64,000 nucleotides of DNA from Viscum album (GCA_963277665.1 OY728143.1:532490394-532554393), one strand, 5' to 3'. Shown: positions 36,223 through 48,028, numbered from the stretch's first letter. Made by a program: numbers and translations. Notes: generated by a model from the letters alone, not told the origin.

Positions 36223-38409
36223 TGTAACAGCCCGAGATTTTATGAAAAATATTCTTTTAATATAATTAATGTCTTGTGTTGTACGCTACACCAAAAGAAT
36301 CTTGCATAACACGCATCCTTTACTTGCCTTTATTTATGACCCAATGATGATGCAGTAATTATCTTATTAATGAAATGTTGACATAATTGATGTTATAAAT
36401 ACCAAAATAAATGCAATTTGAGACTTTTTATGAATACCAATAATTTTATAGGTCACTATGATATATTAGTGTTGATTTAATCAACTTGGTTCGAACATAT
36501 AATTCTGTTATGACTTTCACAAAAATCATATATCAAATAGTGTCAAAATTGACACACAATAGTTTTTAAATCAAATATTATATTATTAATTGTTATTTTA
36601 TTCCTAAAAATCTAAGGTTTGGCCAAATGACTTAGATAAGGATATATATATTAATAATAAACAATTTGGGGTTCTTTTGGCATGTTATAGTAAGTTTATT
36701 AACCATATAGTGTAAGAAAACAAAAAGACACGGTAAAAGTTAAATTATTTAACTTAGAGTTAAATCTAATTGATAAGGTTAAAATAATAACCTAAACTTG
36801 TCTAAATCCTATTGGATGATAGGATTTCGACCCATCCCCACATTATCTTCGAAATAAGACCCTTTGGAACCATTATAAACTGATTTTGACTTTAATATAA
36901 AATAATATTTTGAGATATTCCTAAGGTGCCCCTCTCCTCCCTTATAAAAGGGCACCTCCTCCCTCTCTTCCTCACACAACTTTGATCCCTCAAGCTCGGC
37001 CAACCCCTGCCAAAATCCCTTCTACACTTCCCTAGAATAATCCTAGAGGTCTTGGTCTTCTTCAAAGACCAATCATAGTTCCATAAGTGGAGGATTCAAA
37101 GAGGCGTTTCAAAGAAGAGGAGGTTGGGACACTTACAAAGCAAGTCAGACCTAAGGTAAGGGAAATATGACAATCTCATTTTTATCCGAGATTGTTTATA
37201 CATTGGAATTTACTGGGGTGTATTTTATCATCCACATCCATTTTTCCTCAATATGTAATGTTATTTCCATCCACCTACAATTGTTTAAATCCGATTTTAC
37301 CCTTTGGTGAGTTTTTAGGAAAAGATATGAAAGGAATCTTTTGTCGTTTTTCGTATGAGGAACTTTTTGACTTTCCTGACAAAAGCACGATGAATGTTTT
37401 TTTAACTTATACGACATGAATAGATTTTTAAAACATTATTTCCAAGAATCATCCTTTACAAGTTTTCATGTTTATTTTTAATCAACCTCTTTCAGTTTAA
37501 AATTGTATGACATGTTAAGAAATTAAAAATGTTTTTGAAGAAGAAAGGATATTTTCCTCTAGAATGGAGTTCAAGTGTTTTATCAAAATTATTTTCCATC
37601 TATGATAATAAAGGGTTCTTTTTTTATCCCTATTGTTACATGGATTTGATTATGTTGTGATGGAAATATTTTTATGAATTCCTTTATCTTATATGAATTG
37701 TTTTATGATGTCATGTTGTTTAAGAATTCCATTTTTATTACATGGGTTATGAAATGATGTATGGTTTATGATTTTGTGGCACACATAAGAATGGTATCAT
37801 TATGAGATCGGTGGGACCTATATCTCCCTCCAATGCATTTGGTAAAGATTTTATATCTCATGAGATAGACATGGCTGGAATGGTAGGTTATACTGGTTCA
37901 GTGAAACAGGACTGAAACGAGGGTGACTCGATTCAGAAAGGGACTTTGTCCACTAAGATAGTCGTGGCAATGAGTCTTGACTAACAAGAAATGATTCTCT
38001 ATGATTATGTGTGTATGCCAAAAAGTTTCATGTTTTATGTTATGATTATTGGGATTACATTTCACTTCTATGATTTATCCCATGTTATGATATTATGAGA
38101 TCTTTTGCAGGTTAAGATTTCCAAAAGCTATGTTCTTATTGATATTTATTTTGTTTACCCTTACTGAGAATTTGAGCTCAGCCTTTTATGTTTTCTTTTC
38201 CCCAGGATATAAAGAAATGTTTTAGGTAAAAAAAAGGGGAAGATCTTTATGGGAGATATTGAAGATCTTTCACCACGATTAGAAGATTAAGTTCCGAGTT
38301 TCCAAAGACACTAAACTATTACGATCCTTGTCTGTGTGTTTTTTTTATGTACTAAGTGTTCCGCAAAAGTAATGTAATGTCCATGTAAGTCAGGCTTCGG
38401 GACTCTACA
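36223..38409 (+). repeat. E3 3' LTR (2,187 bp, internally deleted)
   Basis: Collinear with the 5' LTR except for a 1,120-bp deletion after CTTGCCTT near 36,330. The two-base TT at the junction is shared by both ends of the missing piece (30,312-30,313 and 31,432-31,433). Length agrees: 3,309 minus 1,120 is 2,189. The TATA box (36,943-36,950), splice-like sites and hairpin are kept. Confidence 0.93.
36943..36950 (+). promoter_or_regulatory. TATA box in E3 3' LTR
   Basis: TATAAAAG with the same CT-rich surroundings as at 32,048. Confidence 0.75.
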
Positions 38410-38720
38410 TATGTGGTTCTCGCTGTCTGAGACAGAATGAGCAGAACTACGCTACCCATGTCCTAGATTTTGAAGCAATGGTATTCTCATTGAGGTTGTT
38501 GTGACATTATCTGATGGGTGATCATTTTATCATGTACACTTATCACAAGAGTCTCAGGTATATCTTCTCTCAGAAGGACCTGAACATGAGAAAATCATAT
38601 TGGCTTGAGTTACTACAAGTCTATGACTTCGAGATAGTCTATAATCTTGCTAAGGGGAATGTTGTTGCTAATTCACTCAGTAGGAGGTCGGGTATACAAC
38701 TGCTAACCTAGGCGACGGAG
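38410..38720 (+). pseudogene. E1 RNase H, C-terminal part, between E3 and E4
   Basis: It continues from 30,205. Text reads SRCLRQNEQNYATHVLDFEA, then VFSLRLL, stop, HYLMGDHFIMYT, SLRYIFSQKDLNMRKSYWLE, and VYDFEIVYNLAKGNVVANSLSR. These are the standard RNase H landmarks of gypsy pol (QLRxHExNYxTHDLELxA, YTDHxSLxY, ADALSR). RNase H removes the RNA strand after cDNA synthesis. In YHKSL the conserved aspartate of YTDHKSL is missing. The longest uninterrupted part is 38,514-38,711. Confidence 0.88.
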
Positions 38721-38759
38721 CAGCTGGCTGCATTACAGATATCCTTTGTGGATAGAGAT

Positions 38760-39464
38760 GGAGAAGTATTCCATTAGTCTCTTACAGTCACTCCCCACTT
38801 CCTTAGCGAGTCAGTGTGGAACAACATGGGGAAGCTTACTGCGAGACAAGATGTGCTCAGATATCCATAGGGTATGTACCTGATGGATCTTATGAAGGCG
38901 GGGTTCACATCATCCTTTATAGAGGATGTACCATGGTACCATTGTCACTTCAAGAGAAGTGTTGCGGGATTTCCAAACATCCCCACTAGCGGTAAATCCA
39001 AGATTGGCGAAGATTTACCATGAACTTCGACAATAGCAATGTTGGTCGGGAATGAAGAAAGCAGTTGCAGAGTTTATCTCACGATACCTCACTTGTCAGC
39101 AAGTGAAGGCGGAGCACTAGGTACCATCAGGCTTGGTACTGCCTTTAGAGATCCTATAGTAGAAGTGGGATGAGATATCCATGGATTTCGTGATAGGACA
39201 TCCACTTACATCCAGAGGTCATGACTCTATCTGGGTGATCGTCAACGGACTCAACACGTCACCCCACTTCCTACAATCAGAGAGAATTATATAGTAGATA
39301 TCTTGGGACACCACTTTTTGTAAGAGATTGTGTGGTTACATGGAGTTCCATCGATGATTTTCTCCGATGGTGAAACATGTTTTACTTTCCAGATATGGAA
39401 GGGGTTGTAGGATGATTTAGGGATGGGGATTCTTTTGAGCACTACCTTCCATCCTTAGACAGCG
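38760..39464 (+). pseudogene. E1 integrase, N-terminal and catalytic part, interrupted by E4
   Basis: Integrase inserts the cDNA into chromosomes. In broken frames the text shows [38 protein letters not shown], then [20 protein letters not shown] and FSDGETCFTFQIWKGL. The first two catalytic aspartates (MDFV and FSDG) are present. The text stops at TTFHP, stop, TA at the E4 boundary, so the catalytic glutamate just beyond is lost. The zinc-binding CxxC reads YLTC, as in E4. Confidence 0.87.
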
Positions 39465-39950
39465 TGTCATGACCCGTCCTCGGGGCCCGTGTTGTGACTA
39501 CCCCAAAACCGCCTTCCATAGGACAGGGGTTAAAGACTAGCACCAAGGAATAATTTTTGATAAAAAGGGAAGGCATTGCCTTTGTAAAGTAATCAAACAC
39601 CACAGATCAAGAAAGCAGTAGATGTAAACACTATGTAAAAACTGATACAAAAGTAAGTGCGGAAAAGTATGTGGGCCAGTATACAAACCCAAACTGAATG
39701 TAAAGTACAACTGGAAAGGGAAAAAAACTGAATGTAAAGCCGTAGCCTCAATCCGTCCATTGGAAGTCCCACCTGATGGGTGAGTACAGATAGTCTCCAT
39801 AGATCCTTGGGTCTAGCCGTCCGCTCTGTGTATGTCAAGCCCAGTGGTCCACCTCCGGGTACCGACCTGCTCCGCAAGTCTCAACCACGATCAGCGATGT
39901 CCATCGTCTACAACCAACACAACGTAGTGCAGGCATAGCCCGTGCAGGGG

Positions 39951-39967
39951 TGAGTATAAGCTACTCA
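39951..39967 (-). promoter_or_regulatory. Conserved LTR hairpin, E4 left LTR
   Basis: TGAGTATAAGCTACTCA on the plus strand: a 6-bp stem TGAGTA/TACTCA. It lies about 42 bp before the acceptor-like site in the sense of the element. Confidence 0.7.
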
Positions 39968-40136
39968 TTAGGAACCCCGAGACCCCCGAAGGTCTCCTAG
40001 AATCCACAAAGGATAATCCACAAGGGAGAGATACAATCACGAAGTAACATCGGACACTACTTAGGTATATAACCATACATATACCTAAGTAATCAATTCA
40101 CGTTCGGCTCCAAAATCCGAGCACAAGTAAAACCCA

Positions 40137-40520
40137 GTCCACACAAGAAATAAAAATCCAATCCACATAGAAAATCATAATGTAATCCACACAGGATGTC
40201 AAGTCAATCTTATCGGAGATAAGGATTGAAAATCAAGATTCAGCTCACACATGAATCCTTATTCGTAAGACGATAGAGATGATCAGATATAGCCACTGAT
40301 TCATCTATGTCGTCGGACCCACACAAGATCAATAGGTAATAACCCCCACAATGACCTACAAAGGATCAATAGGTAACTAACAACCGCAATGACCCACACT
40401 GGATCTGACCCACACTGGATCTGTAGGCGCTGGCCCACACAGGACCGTTGAGCACTGACCCACACAGGATCTGACCCACACAGGATCAGTAGCACTAATC
40501 CACGTAGGATCGCTGAGTGC
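40137..40520 (-). repeat. E4 LTR tandem array of CCACACAGGATC words (left copy)
   Basis: Repeated words such as ACCCACACAGGATC and AATCCACA(C/T)AGGA at spacings of about 17-37 bp, densest at 40,310-40,520. The same arrangement occurs in the right LTR at about 48,197-48,590. Confidence 0.8.
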
Positions 40521-41099
40521 TATAGTCATCGCCGTAGAATCCATGGAGGATTTCTGTACAGTCGGCGTTGTCACATTCGCAGTCGCAGCTAGCTCTAGGG
40601 TTCCCGCACACAGCATGATCATTCGGGAGTGTCCGCTCCACGAGCCGAAGGGCTGATACATCAACTTACACATAGTCTAGATTTTATGTATCCAAAAGTT
40701 CCTTATCGCCAATAGAAACGCATCGACATATACGACGTGTGTATCAGACGAATAGTCTAAGAGTTATTGGCTTTTTCATCCCATGGGCCCGTTTGGTTTT
40801 TACATCAAAACCAAAACGACCGTACTCCAATTATGTCCAAACCTCATGCGGAGTAAGCCAAAAGGTCCGTCACACTATGAGTAACCCAAAAAAGTCGATG
40901 GCATGTCAATTGGACGTCTGGAGCTCATGTTATACAGGTTTCTGCTCCGAGGGCCCGGTTGGATTCGTGTACGAACCAACCCGGTTGAACACAATGTGCT
41001 CTGAAACCTTATGTGTAATATACCGAAACGACCGTCTCGATCCAAGGATTATATCGCAATTGACGGTGGGTCGATAAGAGGTATGCAGCCCATTATATG

Positions 41100-41720
41100 G
41101 GCAGAAGACAGATGGAGGTTCGGTAATAGGGGGTTCGGGCCCGGTCCGACAAGGCCCGATACCCTCTGGGTTAGCCCAAACCGGGTCGACCCGTCCCGGG
41201 TCAGGGTCCGCCTAGGCCTGGGCACGGCCTGGCTCGGCAGAAGCAGCCCGGCTCGGCCTGGGCATGGACCGGCTCGGGGGCCCGGTGCGCCGGCCAGGTG
41301 GCTCGGCCGAATGACCACGCCGTTCGGGATTTGGGGGGGGGGGGGCTACCACCCACATGTTGTAACTGCGACCCCATAATGGGGGCCACTCACGTCCGGC
41401 CAGCCGGGGGTTTTGAACCCCCAGCCACCCGGTGGTTTCGAACCCCCGGCTCTTCCACTGTCCGGCCAGTCGGCTGCTGCCGACTCGGGACCGGCAAGGG
41501 CCTTTCCCCCTGATCCCACAAAGGCGGCCCGGAACTGGCCACCAGTTCCACTGCTCCACTGTAGCCTTGGACTGTCCAGCGTGGCACAACGACACCACAC
41601 CCCTCCACCGCAGCCCCGCTCGAGCCGCGGTGTTTTTTGGGGTTCTCCGGTGCGGCGCGACGACGCCGCGTCTTTGGATCATCTTCAACGACACGGCGCG
41701 ATGGCACTACGCTTCTCCCC
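41100..41720 (-). repeat. GC-rich, GGCC-word block with G13 run in E4 left LTR
   Basis: Reiterated GGCCCGGTCCG and GGGTC words and a 13-G run at 41,333-41,345; the right LTR has 12 G at 49,378-49,389. Many overlapping open frames here are artefacts of composition. Confidence 0.8.
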
Positions 41721-42694
41721 CTTTCCTTATTAGTTTGCACGCGGTGCTTTGGCACCGCGTTGCATTGTTCGTGCCGCATCAATATCAAACAACCAAAAAG
41801 GGGAGGAGAGTCGGCCATGTTCGTGCGGTCCGACCTCCTCCTATTATTGTGATAACATGCAGCCCCAAATAGACAACAAACCAACGATGAAATTATCAGG
41901 AACAAACAAAATAATAATTAAACCCCTACCTCGTCAAATCATTGAGCGAGGGTTCGTCGCGGAATAAGGCATCGCAGAAGGATAGCGTCGCGTCACAGGG
42001 AAATGATTCGTCGGTGTCGCGTCGTCGATATTCGAGGATCTGGTGTCCTTCGCGTTCTTCACGTTCATCGTCGAAGAAGAAGAATAAGTTCTTCAAGCTC
42101 CTCAACGTTTCCCCAAAGACTCACAGAACAAGAACAACCCAAAATAAAATAAGTTAAATACTTATTTTATTAACATAACTTTAGCTTTTGAATTTCAAAA
42201 ATTCAAATTATACTCACCTAATTAATTAACTTATGTTATCAAATTAATGGTGAGTTGAAGGAGTTAGTGAATATGAAGGGGTGGGATTCGTTGGGGCCCC
42301 AACACTCTCATAACCTCCTATTGGAAATTGGGTGGTTACCCCAACTTCCACTCAAATCTTAAACCACAATGAAATAAAAATTGTAGCTAAATTTTTATTT
42401 TAACTTCCACAATTTTTATCAACTTCTCTCGTGCAAATGAAACTTCGGAAAAAGTGTTCCTAAGCAAATAACAGCACTGTGAATTCATCGGTGCCATCAG
42501 AATTAGATTCCGAGCACCGGTTCAAAAGCTATAAAAACCCGCTCATTCGTTCAATGAACGTACCCGAGCTAAACTTCGGATAGAAATTCTGGGCACACTG
42601 TGCCTCAGAATCAAGTGTTGTCAGAAACTGAATTCTTGTAAAATTCCAAATAAAATTAAGAAAAAATTTACCTTGAATTTTAAAGGTCTTTACA

Positions 42695-42711
42695 TTACTC
42701 CCACCTCATGG
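42695..42711 (-). other. E4 polypurine tract
   Basis: On the minus strand CCATGAGGTGGGAGTAA immediately precedes the LTR start TGTAAAGACC. Confidence 0.75.
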
Positions 42712-42769
42712 ATTTACGTCCCCATAAAGATACATAAAAAACTATGGAAACAAAAGTGGGTACTGAGCA

Positions 42770-43143
42770 CGCATCTGAGCGTCCCACTCCAAAGTGCTCA
42801 CCTGGAGGTTCTCGTGCTTCTATATGATGCGAACTAGAGGAATCGACCGTCCATGTAGGACCTGCTCCTTTTGGTCCTCGATCTCCATGGGAACCTCTGC
42901 AAATGTCTCCCCATCATCTATGTCTAGCTCCCCATGGTCAATGATATACGTCGGGTCGTGCACGTATCTCCTTAGCTGAGATACATGGAAGACGTCATGC
43001 ACTCGGTGCAAATGAGGTGGTAGCGCTAGGAAATAAGACACCTCACCAATCCTACTGAGAACCTGGAATGGTCCGATGAATCGTGGAGACAAATTCCCAC
43101 CTCGGCCAAATCTCTGTATACCATGTCGTGGTGTGACCCGCAA
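42770..43143 (-). pseudogene. E4 integrase C-terminal domain and tail
   Basis: Reading from 43,143 down: VTPRHGIQRFGRGGNLSPRF, IGPFQVLSRIGEVSYFLALP, VHDVFHVSQLRRYVHDP, then EDQKEQVLHGRSIPLVRI and TLEWDAQMRAQYPLLF. This is the DNA-binding C-terminal part followed by the chromodomain-like tail of Tekay/Del integrase, thought to steer integration to heterochromatin. It is the longest intact tail in the window and the template by which the E1 (50,727-51,130) and E2 tails were recognised. It is out of frame with the integrase core upstream. Confidence 0.9.
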
Positions 43144-43174
43144 GAAGACGTGGTCGCCATCCTCGAACTCCTGT

Positions 43175-44069
43175 GGCCTACGCCTCTTGTCAGCATAAGA
43201 TTTCTGTCGACTCTGAGCTGTCTACATCTGCTCCTGGATGACCTGGACCTTCTCTGTCATGGAATAGACCATCTCTGGTCCCACAAGTGCTGACTCCCCA
43301 GGGTCTTTCCAGCACAGAGGAGATCTTCAAGGTCGGTCGTACAACGCCTCGTATGGTGCCATCCCGATGGTGGAGTGTTAGCTGTTGTTGTATGCAAACC
43401 CCACCAAGGGTAGATGGTCCTACTTGCTGTAACAAATTCGAGGAAACATGCGCAAATCATGTCCTAGAGAGTCTGAAGGGTCCTCTCTATCATACCATCT
43501 ATCTGAGGATGAATGGCAGTACTCAGATGTAGTTGCATCCCAAATTCCTCCTGAAACCCCTTCCAAAGCCGGGATGTAAAGCCAACATCTCAGTCAGAGA
43601 TGATAGATGATGTCACACCATGAAGCCATACAATCTCCTGAACGTAGAGACATCCCAAGATCTCCACTGAGCCCTACTCTCTAATGGGTAAGAAGTGAGC
43701 CTACTTGGTGAGTCGGTCGACAATCACCCAAATGGAGTCGTGACCTCTGGAAGTGCGTGGAAGTCCAGTCACGAAGTCCATAGATATCCCGTCACACTTC
43801 CCCTCTGGGACCTCCAAGGGTTGTACCAAGCCTGCTGGTACCTGGTGCTCTACCTTCACCTGCTGACAGGTGAGGTATTGAGAAACGAACTCTACCACAA
43901 CCTTCTTCATGCCTGGCCACCAGTGCTGTCGTCTGAGATCCTGGTACATCTTCGCAACTCCAGCATGTACCACCAAAGGGGAAGTGTCAAACACTCTCAG
44001 CACCTCCTCTCTTAAAGAAATAGGTACCAAGTTATGTTCTTTGAAAAGGACTTCGTGCTCTCCTCCCAT
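43175..44069 (-). pseudogene. E4 integrase, zinc-binding and catalytic core
   Basis: From 44,069 down: [49 protein letters not shown], then [24 protein letters not shown], stop, DVGFTSRLWKGFQEEF, and AIHPQIDGMIERTLQTL. The D, D and E catalytic residues (MDFV, ISD, IER) are all present. The zinc-binding pair reads YLTC instead of CLTC. At least four in-frame stops and a shift before the tail make it non-functional. The frame differs from the RNase H part upstream. Confidence 0.9.
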
Positions 44070-44089
44070 GAATAATCCATCAGGTGCAT

Positions 44090-45625
44090 GTCCTGAGGAT
44101 ATCTGTCCACGCCGCGTCTCACAGTCGGCGTCCCCACGCTGTGCTTCTCTGTCCCGCTGCAGTAGTGGAGGAGTGACTGAAGGAAGGCTACTCCATCTCT
44201 ATCCACGAAGGATATCCATAAAGCGGCTAGCTTCTCTGTCACCTCCCCATGCAACTACATGCCCTTCCTCCTGCTGAGAGCATCGGCTACTACGTTACCC
44301 TTCCCAGGAGTATAGACTATCTCAAAGTCATAGTCCAGTAGGAACTCGAGCCATCGCCACTACCTCAGGATCAGGTCCTTCTACGGGAAGATGTAGCTGA
44401 GACTCTGATGGTTAGAATAGACTGTAAAGCGCTCGCCCATCAGATAGTGTCACCACATCTTTAGAGCGAAGACCACTGCTACTAACTCCAGGTCATGGGT
44501 TGTGTAGTTTTGCTCATGCTGCCTCAACTGACATGATCCATAGGTGATCAAAATCCTCTCTTACATCAGGACATATCCATGTCCGATCCATGATGCATTG
44601 CAGTAAACTACATACCCTACTCCCTCCTCCGACAAACTCAAGATAGGCGCACTTGTCAAACTCTGTCTCAGCTCCTGGAATCTCTGCTGACATCTGTCTG
44701 ACCACACAAAGTGTTTAACCTTATTCATCAAAGCTGAGAGTGGTTCTGTAACTCTGGAGAAGTCTGGGAAAAATCTTTGGTAGTACCCAGCTAGTCCCAC
44801 GAAACTATGCACCTCCGTCATGCTCCTGGGTGGCTCCAAAGCTAGCAATGCCTTGATCTTCGCAGGATCCACCACAACTCCAGCCTCAAAATTTATGTGT
44901 CCCAAGAAGTGGAAATCACATATCTAGAACTGACACTTAGAGATATTTCCATAAAAATGGTGCTCTCGGAGTGTGTCTAGTATAACCCGTAAGTGGTAGG
45001 TGTTCTATTTCTCAGTCGTTGAGTAAATCAAAATGTCGTCGATGAAGACCATGAAAAATCGATCGAGGTATGGTTGAAAGATCCTGTTCATGATGGCCAT
45101 GAACACTGTTGGAGCATTGGTTATATCGAATGGCATAACCATGAACTCATAGTGGTCGTACCGACATCTGAAGGCCATCTTCTGCACGTCCTCGTCCCGA
45201 ACTCTGAGCTGATGATAGCCTCACCTGAGGTATATCTTCGAGAACCACCATGCTCCCTTGAGCTGATCGAAGAGGTCATCAATCCTCGGTAGTGGATACT
45301 TGTTCCTCATGGTCACTTGGTTCAGGCGACGATAGTCGACACAAAGTCGGAAGCTCCCGTCTGCCTTCTTGGAGAATAATATCGGGGAAGCCCATTGTGA
45401 AACACTGGGTCAGATTAATCCCTTTCCCTGAAAGTCCTCCAACTGTACCTGTAGCTCTTGATGCTCAGCAGGGGCCATCCGATATGCAGTAGTGGATATC
45501 GGGGCTATCACGGGGTACATGACAATATAAAATTCTACCTCTCTGTAAGGAGGTAGTCCTGGAACTTCGTTGGGAAAAACATCCGCATACTGATCCACCA
45601 ATGCCGGAAAACCAGGACTCTGCAT
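44090..45625 (-). pseudogene. E4 reverse transcriptase and RNase H
   Basis: One frame with stops. From 45,625: VDQYADVFPNEVPGLPPYRE, then a TGA for the usual Arg, [45 protein letters not shown], stop, [20 protein letters not shown], then [15 protein letters not shown] and [11 protein letters not shown]. The paired FIDD aspartates are intact, but the first catalytic aspartate (FSDIDL in E1) is tyrosine here (KIYL, near 45,230). RT thumb text continues in [20 protein letters not shown] and [16 protein letters not shown]. RNase H follows with [14 protein letters not shown] and VVADALSRR. In the first RNase H motif Asp is Asn (CNAS). Confidence 0.92.
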
Positions 45626-45636
45626 GCCAACTACTG

Positions 45637-47241
45637 CTAGGATGAGGCTACTAACTGATGAGTGATGGGCTGTCCTCTCCTCTGCGTGAGTCCATCCTGT
45701 GCTGTGAAGGCTCCCTTATTGCCAGTGAAGGTGAAACTGATCCTGTCGGTGTGTACACATCGAACCTTGCGCCAAATACAGTCAATCTGATCATGGACTG
45801 TAGATAACCAATCCATGCCCAAGATGATGTCATAAGGCCTCGACACCGCTACAAGAAGATCCCAGCTGATGCTCTCACCTCCTAGAGTAAGATCACACTG
45901 CCAGCACTAGTGCGTAATCATCGAGTATGCTCCCGTAGAAGTCTCTAGCCATAAGGATCGAGCCAACGGCTCAGTAGGAATCTCCGAGCTCCGAATAATG
46001 GCAGCGTCTATGAAAGAATGACTTTCTCCTGTTTCTATAAGAGATGCAGAAAGGGTATAATAGACACAGATAGTACCTAGAATCATCTCGGGTGCACCGT
46101 GGTCATAGGCCTCCACTGCCTGAAGCTGTGCCTATCTCTACCCGCCAGCTCCCTGTGGTTGGGGTGGACCTCTTGGTGGTGGTGGTGGTAGAGCCTCAAA
46201 GCGTCTCCCACCACTTGTTGCTCGACCATCTTCTCTTCCTCGTCCACCTGCTCCCTGCGGACCGCCACGGTCGACCCTCTGCCTCTGCCTGGGTGGCCCC
46301 TCAACCGTCTGCTGCTCCTCCGCACGGCGGGTCGGGCAGTCACGAGACATGTGGCCCAGCCCGCCGCATGCATAGCATTGTCTTCCTCTCGAAAGACTGG
46401 CTCCGTGCTGTGTGCCCCGCACTGCTGAACCAGTGTCCTGAGGTCATCTACCTGAGGTTCTGGTCCTCCGGGACCCATGAGTCATCCATCGACTACCTTC
46501 GGTATAAGACTCTTCTACGTGCCACCCTGCAGTAGGTCTCGCTATTGATGTAGGCTCGACAAGGAAGCTATCGATCAGAAGTGCTTGCTCTAGTAATCAT
46601 ACCTATATTGGAATGATGAGGGAGATGAGCGATGACCTGATCTCCTGGCTCAGACCCTGCTCGAAGGTCCAGGCCCAGAAGAATGGGTCCCATAACATGT
46701 TCGTCGAGTAGCGTGACAGATCGGTAAATCTCATCGAGTACTGGGCGACCGTCAAGCTTCCATGCCGTGGCTAAAGAAGCTCTTGGATTCGCACCGCACG
46801 GAGGGTGGCTGGGACGAACTCTGAGCGGAAGAGGCTCTCAAAGTCCATCCAGAGTAGAGATGCCTTGTCATGCACCTGGAGCATCAAGCTCCACCATTTT
46901 CCTGCAGCCACGTGCAGTAGGCTCGCTGAGAGGATCACCATGAGATCCGCTGGTGTCCTCACTAACCTGAAAACCCATACAACTGCGTCCAGCCAATCCT
47001 CGGATGCCTGAGGTTCTGTCTCCCCACGGAACCTGGGCAGTCGCTGAATCTGAAACTCGTGTAGTGCACTAAGGCGACGTGCATCGTTAGCGGATGGGGC
47101 TGGTAGCATCGGTGGCTTGGCGGGTAGAGGTACCATTGGTGCCTCTGCTGTCAAAGGGCCCTTTACCGAGGCCTCGTCGCTCGGTAGGCTGTCGTCACGC
47201 ACAACTCTCGGAACCCTAGCTGGGTGCCGTCGTGGGGCCAT
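45637..47241 (-). pseudogene. E4 gag and protease
   Basis: The frame from ATG 47,241 (MAPRRHPARVPRVVRDD) runs through gag and protease without a shift, broken by stops at 46,771-46,773 (TAG), two near 46,600, one near 46,454 and two before the protease. Gag shows ANDARRLSALHEFQIQRLP, EDWLDAVVWVFRLVRTPADL, VRIQELL and AQYSMRFTDLSRYST. An intact zinc knuckle CYACGGLGHMSRDC (C-x2-C-x4-H-x4-C) lies near 46,350-46,395, then a Gly/Arg/Pro-rich linker. In the protease the active triplet reads ETG (LIETGESHSFI; GAA at 46,033-46,035) instead of DTG, which should abolish activity. The DIILGMDWLS motif follows. A frameshift near 45,630 separates it from RT. Confidence 0.92.
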
Positions 47242-47508
47242 CCTGAAAAGAAACAGGTTCACCATGGTCAAACAGTATACCTGGTGAGCTAACACAAAGT
47301 AAACACAAGAAAACTTGAAACACACAAGCAATCAATGTTTTCGTGCATTAAGTCGGAAATCAGAATTCAGGGTCCTAGTGTACAGATACATCGGCCGCCG
47401 CACCAACACTGGACTCCCTAGACTTCTAACCACACCCAATACGCTTAACATTATTGCTTCACATAGATGAAAGATCAGAGTCCGATGTTATCTGGTAGAA
47501 CCGAACTC

Positions 47509-47520
47509 CTCTGATACCAA
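47509..47520 (-). other. E4 primer-binding site (tRNA-iMet)
   Basis: On the minus strand TTGGTATCAGAG starts two bases from the LTR end at 47,523; standard initiator-Met site. Confidence 0.92.
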
Positions 47521-48011
47521 TTTGTCACGACCCATCCTTGGGGCATGTGTCGTGACTACCCCAAGCACACCTTCCATAGGCCAGAGGCTGGAGACAAGAA
47601 ACAAGGCTTAATTCCCGATAAAAAGGGAAAGAATTTCCTTTTTAAAGTAAAAAAACACCACAGAGTAAGGAAGCAGTATAAGTAAACACTATGTAAAAAC
47701 TGATACAAAAGTAAGTTTAGAAATGTAAGTGGGCCAGTATTCAAACCCAAACTGAAAGTAAATTAAAACTGGAAATGGAAAAAAGCAACTGAAAGTCAAG
47801 CCATAGCCTCGAGCCGTACACAGACAGACCCACCTAAAGGGTGAGTACAGATAGTCTCCACAGCTCCTCGTGTCCAGTTGTCTGCTCCGTGTACGTCCCG
47901 CCCAGTGGTCCACCTCCGGGTACCGACCTGCTCCGCAAGCCTCAATTGCGATCAGCATTGTCTGTCGTCTGCAACAAACACAACTTAGTGCGGGCATATC
48001 CCGTGCAAGGG

Positions 48012-48028
48012 TGAGTATAAGCTACTCA
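48012..48028 (-). promoter_or_regulatory. Conserved LTR hairpin, E4 right LTR
   Basis: TGAGTATAAGCTACTCA on the plus strand, identical to 39,951-39,967 although the surrounding LTR sequence is clearly diverged. Confidence 0.75.

Larger units (their letters stand above)
30206..38409 (+). mobile_element. E3: non-autonomous gag-only LTR retrotransposon inserted in E1 RNase H
   Basis: LTRs 30,206-33,514 and 36,223-38,409 both start TGTAACAGCCCGAG and end CTCTACA. The candidate target duplication is tatat (30,201-30,205) and tatgt (38,410-38,414), 4 of 5. The primer site and polypurine tract are canonical. Internal DNA (2.7 kb) encodes one gag and no protease, RT, RNase H or integrase. This is the TR-GAG type of organisation, which needs enzymes from a partner element. 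LTR identity is high (10 substitutions in 190 bp compared), so it is the youngest of the four. Confidence 0.93.
39908..41929 (-). other. Possible leader intron in E4 left LTR
   Basis: On the minus strand a donor-like GAG before GTAGGGG (41,929) and an acceptor-like GTTGTAG (39,908) before ACGATGGACA; the right LTR has the matching pair. Inference from site conservation. Confidence 0.4.
39465..42694 (-). repeat. E4 3' LTR (left copy, 3,230 bp)
   Basis: On the plus strand it runs from TGTCATGACCCG to GTCTTTACA. Comparison of the first 105 bp with the right LTR shows 23 substitutions, so this copy is old. It carries a GGCC-rich block (about 41,100-41,720), a G13 run at 41,333-41,345, an array of CCCACACAGGATC words and the hairpin. 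Confidence 0.92.

Noticed and set aside
31884..37003. Minus-strand frame repeated in both E3 LTRs
   Set aside because: Its recurrence is due to LTR duplication; it runs antisense across the TATA box and has no recognised domain.
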